Positions 1 through 8,407 of a stretch of DNA of 64,000 bases are shown here, one piece after another. Every line of letters starts with the position of its first letter. The first letter of the stretch is position 1. The notes under the pieces are model-generated. The model saw only the letters and a list, made by a program, of their open reading frames with translations, searched no databases and was not told where the DNA came from. Source of the stretch: Thermoactinomyces intermedius (lineage in GTDB: Bacteria; Bacillota; Bacilli; Thermoactinomycetales; Thermoactinomycetaceae); assembly GCF_016055025.1 (NCBI RefSeq), contig NZ_JAECVW010000005.1; one strand, written 5' to 3'. The translations under genes and the position numbers were made by a program.

Positions 1-312
1 TTTCTGTACCGCGGTGTATTTTCCATCGGCCTGATGGGATGCTTTGATCGTTTGGTGTTCTTTCCCTTGTTGCCAGACTTCAAATTCAACATTGGCATTC
101 GGAAACGGTTTGTTTTCGGCTGTTATCACGGAACTGAACTCAACCGGCTGATTTTTTCCGGGGTGGTCCGGTGACGATTGGAAAGTGATATCCAACCGGG
201 CCGGAGTTGGCTGGTTGTGCGGCTCCTTGGTTTCGGGTTTTAACTGCCCGCATCCGGCGGCAACAAGGATAAAAAGAACCAAATGAAAAAAGAACCAATA
301 ACGCTTCATCAT
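1..312 (-). CDS. Partial lipoprotein with YtkA/FixH-like domain
   Basis: The reading frame runs off the left window edge, so only the first 104 codons are present. The start ATG (complement of 310-312) follows an AAGGAG ribosome-binding site six bases upstream. The N-terminus is a lipoprotein signal: KRY, a hydrophobic stretch, then the lipobox VAAGC with the lipidated Cys at about residue 20. The following region, roughly residues 38-104, resembles YtkA/FixH-like domains (a beta-rich fold with 'P.ANVEFEVW' and 'DGKYTA' segments). It should be anchored on the outer face of the membrane. Some YtkA-like proteins are linked to copper or respiratory-oxidase metabolism, but nothing here fixes its role. 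It lies just downstream of the two-component pair on the same strand. Confidence 0.75.
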   Translation of the reverse strand, partial: MMKRYWFFFHLVLFILVAAGCGQLKPETKEPHNQPTPARLDITFQSSPDHPGKNQPVEFSSVITAENKPFPNANVEFEVWQQGKEHQTIKASHQADGKYTAVQK

Positions 313-376
313 GGCGGACTCCTTCCGTAGCTTCCGGTCTGTATCATGCTCATTGTAGCAAAAGCGGCAGGAATGA

Positions 377-1054
377 CTATCCCTCTTTGGAGCTATTCTC
401 TCCCAGATTGTTCCCTTCCATCCATCCTTGTTCATAGGCATAGCGGGTCAGTTGGACACGATTATTCAAGTGGAGCTTCTGCATAATATTTTTCAGATGG
501 TTTTTGACGGTGTATTCCGATATCAGGCACCGGCGTGCGATTTCTTTATTGCTGTAACCTTGGGCCACCCATGTTAAGATTTCTTGTTCCCGTTGGGTCA
601 GATTGGATTGTTTGCAAGGGACGGGGGTTGTATGAAATTCATGCAAAATCCGGCGGGCAATTTCTTTGGGCATGGGAGTTTCGTCTGCGGCAACAGCTTG
701 CAAATATTCCAGCCACAAGGAAGGCTTCAGGTTTTTTAACAGATATCCCTGAGCACCCTGTTTTAAAGCGTCAAACAGATCAGAAGCATCATCGGAAACC
801 GTGACGATGACGATTTTGACGGACGGGAATTGTTCTTTGATGATGCGGGTGGCGGCAAGGCCGTTGACCTTTGGCATGTTGATATCCATTAAGATAAGAT
901 CGGGGCGGGTGGATTCGGCGAGTTCGATTACTTCCTTTCCGTCAGCCGCTTCGCCCACGATTTGAAACCGGGGATCTCTCTCTATAATCAAACGCATGGC
1001 TTGGCGCGCGTGTTCATGATCATCTCCGATGACAATGCGATAAAGGGGATTCAC
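377..1054 (-). CDS. NarL/FixJ-family response regulator
   Basis: This is a 225-residue two-domain response regulator. The receiver domain (about 5-120) has the acidic pair D11-D12, the phosphoacceptor D57 in LILMD, T85 and K107. A LuxR-type helix-turn-helix follows at about 150-210 (LTQREQEIL...YSNKEIARR...TVKNHLKNIM). The start is GTG (complement of 1052-1054), overlapping the stop of the upstream sensor kinase by four bases (GTGA) with a GGGAGGG ribosome-binding site. This implies translational coupling and a cognate pair. It should bind DNA as a dimer after phosphorylation. The regulon is unknown; the lipoprotein gene just downstream may be a target or co-transcribed partner, which is inference. 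Confidence 0.93.
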   Translation of the reverse strand: MNPLYRIVIGDDHEHARQAMRLIIERDPRFQIVGEAADGKEVIELAESTRPDLILMDINMPKVNGLAATRIIKEQFPSVKIVIVTVSDDASDLFDALKQGAQGYLLKNLKPSLWLEYLQAVAADETPMPKEIARRILHEFHTTPVPCKQSNLTQREQEILTWVAQGYSNKEIARRCLISEYTVKNHLKNIMQKLHLNNRVQLTRYAYEQGWMEGNNLGENSSKEG

Positions 1055-1896
1055 TCGTTTTCCCTCCCTTTTTGGATGGTCAGAAAGGTTTTTCCGTCCT
1101 GTCGCGTCAATTGAAGTCCGGCGCCGATGCTTTTCACCCGCTCTTGCATGATGCGCATCCCGTATCGGTCCGGGTGGGAAAACACATCGCCTTCAAACCC
1201 GATTCCGTTGTCTTCCACCGTGCATCGCCATCCTTGGCGGAACGGTTTGAAAGAGACTTGGACCTGAGTGGCCTGCGCATGTTTCCGGATGTTGGTCAGG
1301 GCTTCCTGTATACAGGCATACAGTTCCACTTTTTCTTTGGCGGAAAGGGAGCCGGTTTCCATGTCAAAACGGGCGGATACGCGGATCCCGGTATCGATTT
1401 CAAATTCGCGGAACAAATGCATCAATTTATCCTTTAAAAGAAAAGGAGCGGGGGGTTCCGGATTTTTTAAACTGGCGATCGCTTGCCGGACATCATCGTG
1501 CAATTGTTGCAAGTGTTGATGAACCCGGTTTAATGAAGGATCGGGGTGTTTTTCCCGCAGGGATTCCAATTCCACCGAACACAAAAACAACGTTTGGGCC
1601 ATGCCGTCATGCAATTCGCGGGCGATTCGTTCCCGTTCCTGTAAAACGGCATTTTCTTCCCGCTCTTTTTTTAAAGCTTCTTGGATTTCTTCATAAATCA
1701 TAAATAAATGCACCAGCAGGGTTAAGGTGACCCCCAAAACGATCAGAGGGGTGAGCCAGTTGCCCAATTCCATGGAGATATAAGGCAACAGGTATTTATG
1801 ACGGATATATTCCCAGAGCCCCACCGCGATCGTGGGGATCGTCAAAATGAGCCATTTGATTTGTTTATAAGTCAACGGGATCACTCCAAAATCCAT
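1051..1896 (-). CDS. Two-TM sensor histidine kinase, HisKA_3 (NarX/DesK-like)
   Basis: From the ATG at 1896 the protein has 281 residues. Two hydrophobic helices (about 13-31 and 47-67) are separated by only about 15 residues, so there is almost no extracytoplasmic sensor domain; this resembles intramembrane-sensing kinases. A short coiled coil leads to the HisKA_3 box ERIARELHDG with phosphoacceptor H96. The HATPase_c domain follows, with an N-box around N202 (EALTNIRKHA) and a G1 box around 229-234 (DNGIGF). The frame stays open upstream to 1989, but that longer version would run into the divergent HAD phosphatase promoter region. The ribosome-binding site at 1896 is weak, so the start is uncertain. 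It overlaps the response regulator by four bases. Confidence 0.88.
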   Translation of the reverse strand: MDFGVIPLTYKQIKWLILTIPTIAVGLWEYIRHKYLLPYISMELGNWLTPLIVLGVTLTLLVHLFMIYEEIQEALKKEREENAVLQERERIARELHDGMAQTLFLCSVELESLREKHPDPSLNRVHQHLQQLHDDVRQAIASLKNPEPPAPFLLKDKLMHLFREFEIDTGIRVSARFDMETGSLSAKEKVELYACIQEALTNIRKHAQATQVQVSFKPFRQGWRCTVEDNGIGFEGDVFSHPDRYGMRIMQERVKSIGAGLQLTRQDGKTFLTIQKGRENE

Positions 1897-2006
1897 TTCA
1901 AAATTTACTTTACACGAAAATAAATGAAAAAAAATGAACAAACTGTCGAACATCCTTTTTGCGATCTTGTAAAATGAAAAGAACATCACTGGAAAGAAGG
2001 GGAATC

Positions 2007-2678
2007 ATGAGAGCAATCATCTTTGACTTGGATGGAACATTATTTCAAACCGAAAAAGTGGCCGTTCCCGCATTTCAAGAAACTTTTCGCCATTTACAGA
2101 CGACGGGCAAGTTTCAAGGAGACATTCCCGATGAGGAAAAAATCCAATCCGTTTTCGGACTGACGCATCAGGAATTGTGGGAGGTTTTGCTGCCGGGGGC
2201 TGACCGTGCTGTCAAAGAAGAAGCGGATCGGTTCATGCTGCAAAAAGAGCTGGAATTGTTCCGGAAGGGGAAAGGGGAGATTTTTCCCGGGGTCATGGAA
2301 ACATTGATGCAGTTTTATGAAGACGGATGGCCGTTGTTTGTGGCCAGCAACGGAGCCGGTGATTACGTGCGCACGGCTTTGGAAACAAAAGGATTAATTT
2401 CTCTGTTTAAGGGAATTTATACAGCAGGAGAGTATCAAACGGCTGATAAATCGGATCTTGTCCGCATTTTAAAAAATGATCACGGGGTGACGGACGGTTG
2501 GATGGTCGGGGATCGCAGTTCAGACATCAAAGCCGGCAAGGAGAATCAACTGTTTGCGGTTGGATGCCGTTATACCGGATATCCCTGTTTTGGTCAAGAA
2601 AATGAATTGGACGAAGCCGATGCAATCATTCATTCTTTTCCGGAACTGAAGCAAGTGGTTGAAGCATTAAAAAAATGA
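2007..2678 (+). CDS. HAD-superfamily phosphatase
   Basis: The protein has 223 residues and starts with MRAIIFDLDGTL, the canonical HAD motif I with nucleophile D8 and general acid D10. A helical cap of about residues 15-85 follows. Motif II is VASNG near 113, and motif IV is GDRSSDIKAG near 171-180. This is the phosphoglycolate-phosphatase-like or YsaA-like branch of small-molecule phosphatases; the substrate cannot be read from sequence. The ATG at 2007 has a strong AAGAAGGGGA ribosome-binding site, better than the in-frame upstream start at 1959. It is divergent from the sensor kinase and upstream of the MgtC-like gene on the same strand. Confidence 0.88.
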   Translation: MRAIIFDLDGTLFQTEKVAVPAFQETFRHLQTTGKFQGDIPDEEKIQSVFGLTHQELWEVLLPGADRAVKEEADRFMLQKELELFRKGKGEIFPGVMETLMQFYEDGWPLFVASNGAGDYVRTALETKGLISLFKGIYTAGEYQTADKSDLVRILKNDHGVTDGWMVGDRSSDIKAGKENQLFAVGCRYTGYPCFGQENELDEADAIIHSFPELKQVVEALKK

Positions 2679-2801
2679 ACAGGTGAAAGTGATGGATGAG
2701 GTTTCCAACCTTTTGATTTTCAAGTCGGGGAAAAATGAAGTCAAAAGGAAGGAAATCTCTTTTTGTTCCGGGAGATACCACGAAAGAAAAGAGGGTGAAA
2801 A

Positions 2802-3500
2802 ATGGGAGAAAGTGTATGGATGGTTTCTTACCTGGAAGTGGCGGTTCGTTTGTTTATGGCGGCACTTTTGGGAGGGTTGGTCGGTTGGGAACGTGAACGG
2901 CATAACCATCCTGCAGGCTTTCGCACACATATTTTGGTCAGTGTGGGTTCGGCTTTGATTATGTTGATTTCCATCTATGGTTTTAAGGATTATATGGCGG
3001 AACAGAATGTCCGGTTTGATCCTTCCCGGTTAAGTGCACAGGTGGTGAGTGGAATCGGTTTTTTGGGAGCGGGAACGATCATGCGCCACCGTGCTTCCGT
3101 GACGGGATTGACGACGGCGGCTTCTTTGTGGGTGGTCTCGGGAATCGGGCTGGCGGTCGGAACCGGGTTTATCTTCGGCGCCATCCTGACCACCATTTTG
3201 GTTCTGGTAAGCCTGGAGCTTTTAAACCGGTTGGAAAGTATGTGGATCAAAAAGAAACGCCTTTGCCTGCTTCACATCATTGTCGAGGATGAACCTGGCA
3301 AACTGGGCGAGCTGGCTTCGCTGATCGGACGGTTTGGCGGAAAAATCCGGCGGGTGCACATGGAGGAACAGGAAGAAGAGGATGAGGGACGTCTGTTGGA
3401 GATCACTTTCACCATCCGCATCCATGAAAACGTCCCCATTCCCCAATTGGTGGAGGAAGTCCGTCAGCTTGACGGGGTCAAATCGGTTCGTGCGGATTAA
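2802..3500 (+). CDS. MgtC/SapB-family membrane protein with C-terminal ACT-like domain
   Basis: The protein has 232 residues. The N-terminal 140 residues carry the MgtC/SapB signature: LLGGLVGWERE near residue 22, then FRTHILVSVGSALIM, and VVSGIGFLGAGTI with several transmembrane helices. Residues about 150-232 form a soluble domain (LLHIIVEDEPGKLGELASLIGRFGG) resembling an ACT regulatory domain. Family members are membrane proteins linked to magnesium limitation or acid stress, but their biochemical function is not settled. The start ATG is preceded by GAGGGTG. The 123-nt gap from the HAD gene shows no obvious terminator. Confidence 0.9.
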   Translation: MGESVWMVSYLEVAVRLFMAALLGGLVGWERERHNHPAGFRTHILVSVGSALIMLISIYGFKDYMAEQNVRFDPSRLSAQVVSGIGFLGAGTIMRHRASVTGLTTAASLWVVSGIGLAVGTGFIFGAILTTILVLVSLELLNRLESMWIKKKRLCLLHIIVEDEPGKLGELASLIGRFGGKIRRVHMEEQEEEDEGRLLEITFTIRIHENVPIPQLVEEVRQLDGVKSVRAD

Positions 3501-3559
3501 AAACAAACGGTACATGTCAAGGTAAAGATTGGTCAATACTGAAAATGAACGCAAGGGAC

Positions 3560-3588
3560 TTGGCAAATGGCAGTTTTTTTCTTATAAT
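3560..3588 (+). promoter_or_regulatory. Sigma-A-type promoter of the ctsR operon
   Basis: TTGGCA (3560-3565) and a perfect TATAAT (3583-3588) are separated by 17 bases. Transcription would start near 3594-3596, just ahead of the CtsR operator and about 40 bases before the ctsR start codon. Confidence 0.85.
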
Positions 3589-3599
3589 GAATATCAGAA

Positions 3600-3616
3600 G
3601 GTCAAAGTTAGTCAAG
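3600..3616 (+). promoter_or_regulatory. CtsR operator (heptad direct repeat)
   Basis: Two tandem heptads, GGTCAAA (3600-3606) and AGTCAAG (3610-3616), are separated by three bases, matching the known CtsR box (RGTCAAA-N3-RGTCAAA). A partial third repeat, GGTCA, follows at 3616-3620. The site overlaps the predicted transcription start region and precedes the ctsR ribosome-binding site, which fits autorepression of the whole ctsR-mcsA-mcsB-clpC operon that is relieved on heat shock. Confidence 0.9.
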
Positions 3617-3636
3617 GTCAGCAGGAGGTTGTCCGA

Positions 3637-4107
3637 ATGAGTAGTATTTCGGACATAATTGAACGCTATTTAAAAAAAATAATCAATGAAAGCGAAGACG
3701 GCGTGATTGAGATCAAGCGCAGTGAATTGGCGGATATTTTCCAATGTGTCCCCTCTCAGATCAATTATGTGATCAGTACCCGCTTCACGGTGGAAAAAGG
3801 GTACATCGTGGAAAGCAAAAGAGGGGGAGGAGGATTTATCCGTATCCAGAAAGTACGTTATAAGAATCGTCACGAAATTTTTGACGAAATGTTGTCATAT
3901 ATCGGGGATGCCGTCACCCAGATGACGGCGGAACATGTGATTTTCAGATTGATGGAAGAAGATTTGATGACAAAGCGGGAAGGGTTGCTCATGAAGCGGT
4001 TGATTTCCCGCGAAACCTTGCAGTTGCCGATTCCGCTCCGGGATCCGGTAAGGGCAAGGATGATGAAAGTTTTACTGACCACATTATTAACCAGCAAAGG
4101 AGAGTGA
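3637..4107 (+). CDS. ctsR: CtsR, class III heat-shock repressor
   Basis: The protein has 156 residues, the normal size for CtsR. The N-terminal winged helix-turn-helix (SDIIERYLKKI ... SELADIFQCVPSQINYVI) is followed by the conserved glycine-rich wing RGGGGFIRI near residue 65-73, whose arginine contacts DNA and is the target of McsB arginine phosphorylation in the family. The C-terminal half is the dimerisation and McsB-interaction region. I chose the ATG at 3637 because AGGAGG lies seven bases upstream; the frame is open further upstream, but that would read through the promoter and operator. It is the first gene of the clp operon and should repress it. Confidence 0.97.
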   Translation: MSSISDIIERYLKKIINESEDGVIEIKRSELADIFQCVPSQINYVISTRFTVEKGYIVESKRGGGGFIRIQKVRYKNRHEIFDEMLSYIGDAVTQMTAEHVIFRLMEEDLMTKREGLLMKRLISRETLQLPIPLRDPVRARMMKVLLTTLLTSKGE

Positions 4108-4113
4108 CGGCCG

Positions 4114-4632
4114 ATGCTCTGTCCCGAGTGTGGTAAACGGCCGGCAACGATTCACTACACCAAGATTGTCAACGGCGAAAAGTCCGAGTTTCATTTATGT
4201 GAAGTTTGTGCACAGGAAAAAGGAGAACACATGCCCGGCTTTGACAACGGGTTTTCTTTCCATCAGCTCTTATCCGGGCTGTTGAACTTTGATTCTTCTT
4301 CTTCCGGCGGACATGAAGGATATGAAACGAATTTGCTCCGCTGTCCCACATGTGGGTTGACTTATAATCAATTCAGCAAAGTCGGTCGCTTTGGATGCGG
4401 TGATTGTTATCATACGTTCCAAGACCGTTTGGAACCTTTGTTGAGAAGGATACACGGCCATACATCGCATAACGGGAAAATCCCGTCCCGTGCCAAAGGT
4501 GAATTAAAACTGCAGAGACAATTGGAACAGCTGCGTGAACAATTGGCGCAGAAAGTTCAGGCGGAAGAGTTTGAAGAAGCGGCCCGTTTGCGTGACCAAA
4601 TCCGAGAATTACAGGATCGACTCAAGAAATAG
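4114..4632 (+). CDS. mcsA: McsA, zinc-binding activator of McsB
   Basis: The protein has 172 residues and four CxxC pairs: CPECG at 3-6, CEVCA near 29-32, CPTCG near 77-80 and CGDCY near 94-97. These are expected to bind zinc. The C-terminus is a UVR (UvrB/UvrC) coiled-coil motif, with LREQLAQKVQAEEFEEAARL leading into a final acidic-basic helix. McsA binds and activates the arginine kinase McsB and modulates CtsR and ClpC. The gene starts six bases after the ctsR stop and precedes mcsB, as in Bacillus. Confidence 0.96.
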   Translation: MLCPECGKRPATIHYTKIVNGEKSEFHLCEVCAQEKGEHMPGFDNGFSFHQLLSGLLNFDSSSSGGHEGYETNLLRCPTCGLTYNQFSKVGRFGCGDCYHTFQDRLEPLLRRIHGHTSHNGKIPSRAKGELKLQRQLEQLREQLAQKVQAEEFEEAARLRDQIRELQDRLKK

Positions 4633-4644
4633 GGAGGAAACACC

Positions 4645-5721
4645 ATGTCACTCGAACATTTCATGAACCATGCCATCAGTGAATGGATGCGGGTGAAAGG
4701 TCCTCTGTCCGATGTGGTATTCTCCAGCCGGATCAGGGTCGCAAGGAATTTGGACGGATTTCCGTTTCCCATGCTGAGTACCGCATCCCAGGCGGAAGAA
4801 GTGATTCGCAAAGTCGAGCAGGCATTGAAACAAGATCAGTCGAAGTATTCCTTCCTGGCAGGTGCTGAATTGATCCGCATGAAGGACCTGTCCGATTTGG
4901 AAAAAAGCGTGTTGGTCGAGAAGCATTTGATCAGTCCGATGTTGGCGGAAGAATCGCGGCATGGCGCCGTTTTGCTCAATAAGGATGAATCTGTCAGCAT
5001 TATGATCAATGAAGAAGATCACATCCGTATCCAGGTGTTATTCCCCGGATTGCAAATGAAGCAAGCCTGGGAACTGGCCAATGAGATTGATGATTGGTTG
5101 GAAAGCCACTTGAATTTTGCCTTTGATGAAAAGTGCGGCTATTTGACCAGTTGCCCGACCAATGTTGGTACGGGAATCCGGGCTTCGGTGATGCTTCACT
5201 TGCCGGCGTTGGCCATGACCCAGCAGTTAAACCGGCTGTTGCCGGCGATCACGCAAGTCGGGCTTGCGGTCCGCGGAATTTACGGCGAAGGCAGTGAGGC
5301 TTTGGGGCAATTGTACCAGGTGTCCAACCAAGTAACGTTGGGGTTGGATGAGAATGAGATTTTGGAAAACCTGCAAGGGGTAGTCCGGCAAATGATTGAA
5401 CATGAACATACGGCCCGCGGACGGCTCCAGGAGGTTTCTTTGATTCAGCTGGAAGACCGTGTCCATCGCTCATACGGCACTTTGGCCCATTGCCGCATCA
5501 TTGATTCCAAAGAAGCGATGAGCCTTCTCTCCGATGTCCGGTTGGGAATTGATTTGGGATTTATCCGTGGCGTTTCGGCCAGTGTCATGAATGAATTGAT
5601 GGTAATGATTCAACCCGGATTTTTGCAACAGTATGCCGGGGAACGGTTGAATGCCGAACAAAGGGACATCCGCCGGGCCCGGTTGATTCGCGAACGTTTG
5701 GCCATGGAACAGAAGTCCTGA
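4645..5721 (+). CDS. mcsB: McsB, protein-arginine kinase
   Basis: The protein has 358 residues and the phosphagen-kinase fold: SSRIRVARN near residue 27, GTGIRASVMLHLP near 175 with ATP-binding arginines, and the catalytic region EKCGYLTSCPTNVGTG with Cys near 167. The C-terminal RDIRRA motif matches the known allosteric phosphoarginine pocket RDxxRA. McsB phosphorylates arginines on CtsR and on damaged proteins, marking them for ClpCP. The start ATG follows AGGGAGG. The gene sits 12 bases after mcsA and 32 before clpC. Confidence 0.97.
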   Translation: MSLEHFMNHAISEWMRVKGPLSDVVFSSRIRVARNLDGFPFPMLSTASQAEEVIRKVEQALKQDQSKYSFLAGAELIRMKDLSDLEKSVLVEKHLISPMLAEESRHGAVLLNKDESVSIMINEEDHIRIQVLFPGLQMKQAWELANEIDDWLESHLNFAFDEKCGYLTSCPTNVGTGIRASVMLHLPALAMTQQLNRLLPAITQVGLAVRGIYGEGSEALGQLYQVSNQVTLGLDENEILENLQGVVRQMIEHEHTARGRLQEVSLIQLEDRVHRSYGTLAHCRIIDSKEAMSLLSDVRLGIDLGFIRGVSASVMNELMVMIQPGFLQQYAGERLNAEQRDIRRARLIRERLAMEQKS

Positions 5722-5753
5722 CAAATCCATGCATAAGTGAGGTGTGAGGGATT

Positions 5754-8201
5754 ATGATGTTTGGACGTTTTACAGAACGGGCGCAAAAAGTTCTCGCCCT
5801 TGCTCAGGAAGAAGCCGTGCGTCTGGGACATACCAACATCGGAACGGAACATGTTTTGCTTGGATTGGTCCGCGAAGGGGAAGGGATTGCAGCCAAGGCT
5901 TTGATCGGTTTGGGCCTGGGATTGGAAAAAATCCAAAAAGAAGTTGAGAATTTGATTGGACGGGGACAGGGTCAACCCATAAATATTGCTTATACGCCAC
6001 GGGCGAAAAAAGTGATCGAATTGTCCATGGATGAAGCCCGCAAGTTGGGGCACACCTATGTCGGCACCGAGCACATTCTTCTCGGTTTGATTCGCGAGGG
6101 GGAAGGCGTGGCGGCCCGCGTTCTCAACAATCTGGGTGTGAGCTTGAACAAAGCCCGCCAGCAAGTTTTGCAACTCTTGGGAAACAGCGAAACCTTTTCC
6201 AACCACTCCAGCCCCCATCATCAGGTCAACACGCCCACATTGGACGGCTTGGCCCGCGACTTGACGGCCGCTGCGCATGATGGCAACCTGGATCCGGTGA
6301 TCGGACGCAGCAAAGAGATTGAACGGGTGATTCAAGTGTTGTCCCGCCGGACTAAAAACAACCCGGTTTTGATCGGAGAGCCGGGAGTCGGAAAAACGGC
6401 GGTTGCCGAAGGTTTGGCCCAGCGCATTGTGGACGGGGAAATTCCGGAAACTTTGCGCAACAAGCGGGTCATGACCCTGGATATGGGAACTGTGGTGGCC
6501 GGAACGAAATATCGCGGTGAGTTTGAAGACCGGTTGAAAAAAATCATGGATGAAATCCGCCAAGCCGGAAACATCATCTTGTTTATCGATGAGTTGCACA
6601 CATTGATCGGGGCGGGAGGTGCCGAAGGCGCGATTGACGCATCCAATATCCTGAAACCGGCGCTGGCCCGCGGGGAATTGCAATGCATCGGTGCGACAAC
6701 CTTGGATGAATACCGGAAATACATCGAGAAAGATGCTGCTTTGGAGCGCCGTTTCCAACCGATTTTGGTGGAAGAGCCGAGCACTGAGGAAGCGGTGTTG
6801 ATCCTGAAAGGATTGCGGGATCGCTATGAAGCCCATCACCGGGTGAAAATCACCGATGAAGCGATTGAACAAGCGGTGAGATTATCCGACCGCTATATTT
6901 CGGACCGGTATTTGCCGGATAAAGCGATTGACCTGATCGACGAAGCGGCATCCAAAGTGCGGTTGAAATCTTACATGATGCCGCCGGAACTGAAAAAACT
7001 GGAACAAAAGCTGGAAGAAGTGAAAAAAGAAAAAGACGCGGCCGTGCAAAGCCAGGAATTTGAAAAAGCGGCTTCTTTGAGGGATACGGAGCAAAAACTG
7101 CGCGAGGAAATCGAGATCAACCGGAATTCCTGGAAACAACACCAAGGAAAAACCGATTCCGAAGTCACTGCCGAAGATATTGCCGATGTCGTTTCGAGCT
7201 GGACGGGAATTCCCGTGAAGAAGTTGGCGGAAGAAGAATCAGAACGCTTGTTGAATATGGAGTCCATCCTGCATAACCGCGTCATCGGCCAAGAGGAAGC
7301 GGTCCGTTCCGTTTCCCGTGCCATCCGCCGGGCCCGTGCCGGATTGAAAGATCCGAAGCGGCCGATCGGTTCCTTCATCTTCCTGGGACCGACCGGAGTC
7401 GGAAAAACCGAATTGGCCCGGGCTTTGGCAGAAGCCATGTTTGGTGACGAAGATGCGATGACCCGGATTGACATGTCCGAGTATATGGAAAAACATGCGA
7501 CGAGCCGCCTTGTCGGTTCGCCGCCGGGATACGTGGGATATGAAGAAGGAGGACAATTAACGGAAAAAGTCCGCCGGAAACCCTATTCGGTCGTCCTGTT
7601 TGACGAAATCGAAAAAGCTCACCCGGAAGTGTTCAACATCCTGTTGCAAGTGCTGGAAGACGGCCGGTTGACGGACGGAAAAGGCCGGGTGGTGGATTTC
7701 CGCAACACCATCATCATCATGACTTCCAACGTGGGGGCATCCACCATCAAGAAAACGTCACGCCTCGGATTTAACGTTGGCGGCAATCAATCGGAAGATG
7801 ACTATGAACACATGAAGCAAAATGTCATGGAAGAGCTGAAGAAAACGTTCCGTCCCGAATTTTTGAACCGGATCGACGACGTGATCGTCTTCCATCCTTT
7901 GAAAGAAGAGCATCTGGAAGAGATCGTTTCCCTGATGGTGAACCAATTGCGCAAACGCCTGTCCGAACAGGGAATCGAATTCCGGTTGACGGATGAAGCC
8001 AAACGGTACTTGGCGAAAGAAGGATTTGACCCGAGCTACGGCGCCCGCCCGTTGCGCCGGGCCATCCAGAAAAACATCGAAGACCGTTTGTCCGAAGAGT
8101 TGTTGCGCGGCAATGTCGCACGCGGAAATTCGGTGGTCATCGATGTGAAAGACGGGAAATTGGTCGTCGAAAAAGAAGATGCCCGGTCCGCAACCCAATG
8201 A
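5754..8201 (+). CDS. clpC: ClpC, AAA+ unfoldase of the ClpCP protease
   Basis: The protein has 815 residues, in the usual ClpC range. In order it has two N-terminal Clp_N repeats (ending near 145), AAA domain 1 with Walker A GEPGVGKTA near residue 208 and Walker B ILFIDELH, then the middle coiled coil containing a UVR motif (about 420-460). AAA domain 2 follows, with Walker A GPTGVGKTE near 545, Walker B VLFDEIEK and the pore loop GYVGYEEGG, then the C-terminal D2-small domain. With ClpP it degrades arginine-phosphorylated and adaptor-delivered proteins. A second ATG lies immediately after the first; starting there would shorten the protein by one residue. It is the last gene of the CtsR operon and is followed by a terminator. 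Confidence 0.98.
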   Translation: MMFGRFTERAQKVLALAQEEAVRLGHTNIGTEHVLLGLVREGEGIAAKALIGLGLGLEKIQKEVENLIGRGQGQPINIAYTPRAKKVIELSMDEARKLGHTYVGTEHILLGLIREGEGVAARVLNNLGVSLNKARQQVLQLLGNSETFSNHSSPHHQVNTPTLDGLARDLTAAAHDGNLDPVIGRSKEIERVIQVLSRRTKNNPVLIGEPGVGKTAVAEGLAQRIVDGEIPETLRNKRVMTLDMGTVVAGTKYRGEFEDRLKKIMDEIRQAGNIILFIDELHTLIGAGGAEGAIDASNILKPALARGELQCIGATTLDEYRKYIEKDAALERRFQPILVEEPSTEEAVLILKGLRDRYEAHHRVKITDEAIEQAVRLSDRYISDRYLPDKAIDLIDEAASKVRLKSYMMPPELKKLEQKLEEVKKEKDAAVQSQEFEKAASLRDTEQKLREEIEINRNSWKQHQGKTDSEVTAEDIADVVSSWTGIPVKKLAEEESERLLNMESILHNRVIGQEEAVRSVSRAIRRARAGLKDPKRPIGSFIFLGPTGVGKTELARALAEAMFGDEDAMTRIDMSEYMEKHATSRLVGSPPGYVGYEEGGQLTEKVRRKPYSVVLFDEIEKAHPEVFNILLQVLEDGRLTDGKGRVVDFRNTIIIMTSNVGASTIKKTSRLGFNVGGNQSEDDYEHMKQNVMEELKKTFRPEFLNRIDDVIVFHPLKEEHLEEIVSLMVNQLRKRLSEQGIEFRLTDEAKRYLAKEGFDPSYGARPLRRAIQKNIEDRLSEELLRGNVARGNSVVIDVKDGKLVVEKEDARSATQ

Positions 8202-8210
8202 TCAACAAAC

Positions 8211-8243
8211 AGCACCCGGCTGTATCAGCGGCCGGGTGCTTTT
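8211..8243 (+). terminator. Rho-independent terminator after clpC
   Basis: A perfect 10-bp stem, AGCACCCGGC/GCCGGGTGCT, with a 10-base loop is followed directly by TTTTGTTTG. It ends the ctsR-clpC operon ten bases after the clpC stop. Confidence 0.93.
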
Positions 8244-8407
8244 GTTTGTCACTATTTTTTTAAAAAGAGGTTGAAATTTGCCCGGATAGGGAAAAAATTC
8301 CTTAATAGGAAGAGATTTTGCCGGTGAAAAAGTCTCCATAAATTTTTAAAGAGTGATTTGTTATAATGTTTGAAGATCATGATTCATTGTAAGTGGGAGA
8401 AAAAGCC

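Noticed and set aside
3529..3636. N-terminal extension of CtsR from an upstream start at 3529
   Set aside because: It would translate through the promoter and CtsR operator, and the ATG at 3637 has the better ribosome-binding site.
5610..6872. 420-codon open frame antisense to mcsB/clpC
   Set aside because: It lies opposite conserved mcsB and clpC, is low in recognisable domains and reflects codon bias of the sense genes.
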